64,000 nt of DNA from Candidatus Rifleibacteriota bacterium (lineage in GTDB: Bacteria > Muiribacteriota > Ozemobacteria > Ozemobacterales > Ozemobacteraceae), in the NCBI GenBank assembly GCA_024710355.1, contig JANJUX010000016.1, positions 1 through 64,000 on the forward strand, written 5' to 3'. Within the stretch, counting starts at the first letter, position 1. Every line of letters begins with the position of its first letter. Shown one piece after another: positions 63,380-64,000 of the stretch. Under the pieces are notes generated by a model. That model was given only the letters and a program-made list of their open reading frames with translations, was not told the DNA's origin and did no database searches. The position numbers and the translations under genes were made by a program.

Positions 63380-63408
63380 ATTATGACACCCTTTTAGTAT
63401 TCTTTCAA
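63380..63408 (-). promoter_or_regulatory. Candidate promoter of the asr operon
   Basis: Minus strand TTGAAA - 17 bp - CATAAT, about 30 bp before the ferritin-like start codon. Confidence 0.6.
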
Positions 63409-63476
63409 CAATTAAATTTAAAAAACTATTTTTAAAAAGTTGCAGTATAATTTGCATATTCAGAAGGAGAAATTCC

Positions 63477-64000
63477 ATGAAAAAACTTGCACTTATGTTT
63501 TTAATAGTATTTTTGGGCTCCTGCTTTTCTCTTCTGGCAGCTACACCGTTCACAGAAGACGCGGTGAAACCAGATGATTCAACCAACGTCGCCACCGGTG
63601 ACAAAAGCACCAAAGTCGACGACAAATTCCCGGTTGCCGGTACAATCGAAGCCGGCAGTCGCCTGCGCCTGCGCTCCTGGCCATGGGGCGTCGTTCTTGG
63701 CCTCTTCGAACCCGGCAGCTCAGTAACCGTTACCGGCGTTTCCGGTGAATTTTACCAGGTCGAAATCAATGGGCAGAAGGGCTACATGCACAAGAACTAT
63801 ATCTCGATCCCCGGCGCCCCCGCCTCCCAGGCAGAACCATACTACCCCGGCGACACCCGCAATGGCGGCCACCTGTCAATGAACGAAGGCAAAACTGCCT
63901 CCGAAGAAGGCGCAAAAAATAACTCCAGCTCCAGCTCCAACTCCAGCTCAAGTTCAAGCTCAAGCAGCTCTTCGAGCCCAGGCTCAGCCAATGACACCGG
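63477..64000 (+). CDS. Secreted SH3-like domain protein with a Ser/Asn tract (cut by the window edge)
   Basis: Signal MKKLALMFLIVFLGSCFSLLAA, SH3b-like AGSRLRLRSWPWGVVLGLFEPGSSVTVTGVSGEFYQVEINGQKGYMHKNYI, then NNSSSSSNSSSSSSSSSSSS. Confidence 0.88.
   Translation, partial: MKKLALMFLIVFLGSCFSLLAATPFTEDAVKPDDSTNVATGDKSTKVDDKFPVAGTIEAGSRLRLRSWPWGVVLGLFEPGSSVTVTGVSGEFYQVEINGQKGYMHKNYISIPGAPASQAEPYYPGDTRNGGHLSMNEGKTASEEGAKNNSSSSSNSSSSSSSSSSSSPGSANDT
63919..63976 (+). repeat. Degenerate AGCTCC/AGCTCA serine-codon repeat
   Basis: AACTCCAGCTCCAGCTCCAACTCCAGCTCAAGTTCAAGCTCAAGCAGC in frame within the SH3-like gene. Confidence 0.85.

Noticed and set aside
1-64000. CRISPR arrays, tRNA or rRNA genes
   Set aside because: No regularly spaced direct repeats and no recognisable rRNA or tRNA sequence seen in the intergenic regions; a tRNAscan/Infernal run would be needed to exclude weak cases.

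Overview
This 64 kb window looks like a chromosomal fragment from a Gram-negative bacterium. The lineage is unknown: a Riflebacteria-like or other deep-branching anaerobe is only a guess. No rRNA, tRNA or CRISPR was seen. Layout: (i) 0-13 kb, visibly more AT-rich: the start of an IS3-type orfA running off the left edge, a truncated type III Res-like helicase, an ABC1/UbiB kinase, an acyl carrier protein, a phasin-like protein, a tetR-tolC-MFP-RND-acyltransferase operon in which every junction is a 4-nt overlap, an ISL3-type insertion sequence with inverted repeats, and a SNF2 helicase truncated by it. (ii) 13.2-21.9 kb: a six-gene operon related to the poorly understood SrfA/SrfB/SrfC families (an actin/Hsp70-like ATPase plus a dynamin-like GTPase, with membrane and Sel1 proteins). 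(iii) 22-30 kb: FMN flavoprotein, pentapeptide-repeat protein, Sir2, UV endonuclease, PAS hybrid kinase, B12 radical SAM. (iv) 30.9-40.3 kb: a co-directional cluster of MMPL/RND exporter, NTT/MFS-HEAT protein, sensor with HAMP but no output domain, SPASM-like radical SAM, B12 radical SAM and a glycerol-1-phosphate-dehydrogenase-like enzyme, with no recognised product. (v) 41-57 kb: three substrate-binding-protein genes or domains without permeases, two of them tied to signalling (TAXI SBP coupled to GAF-GGDEF; NMT1-like domain fused to a histidine kinase whose gene carries a 1-nt frameshift), and a translationally coupled pair encoding a 1264-aa exported protein and a zinc-ribbon membrane protein. 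(vi) 58-63.4 kb: an asrABC sulfite reductase operon with an FNT channel, a polyferredoxin and a ferritin-like protein. The strongest candidates for an undescribed system are the Srf-like operon and the radical SAM/G1PDH-like/transporter cluster. All family calls are from reading motifs; no searches were run.
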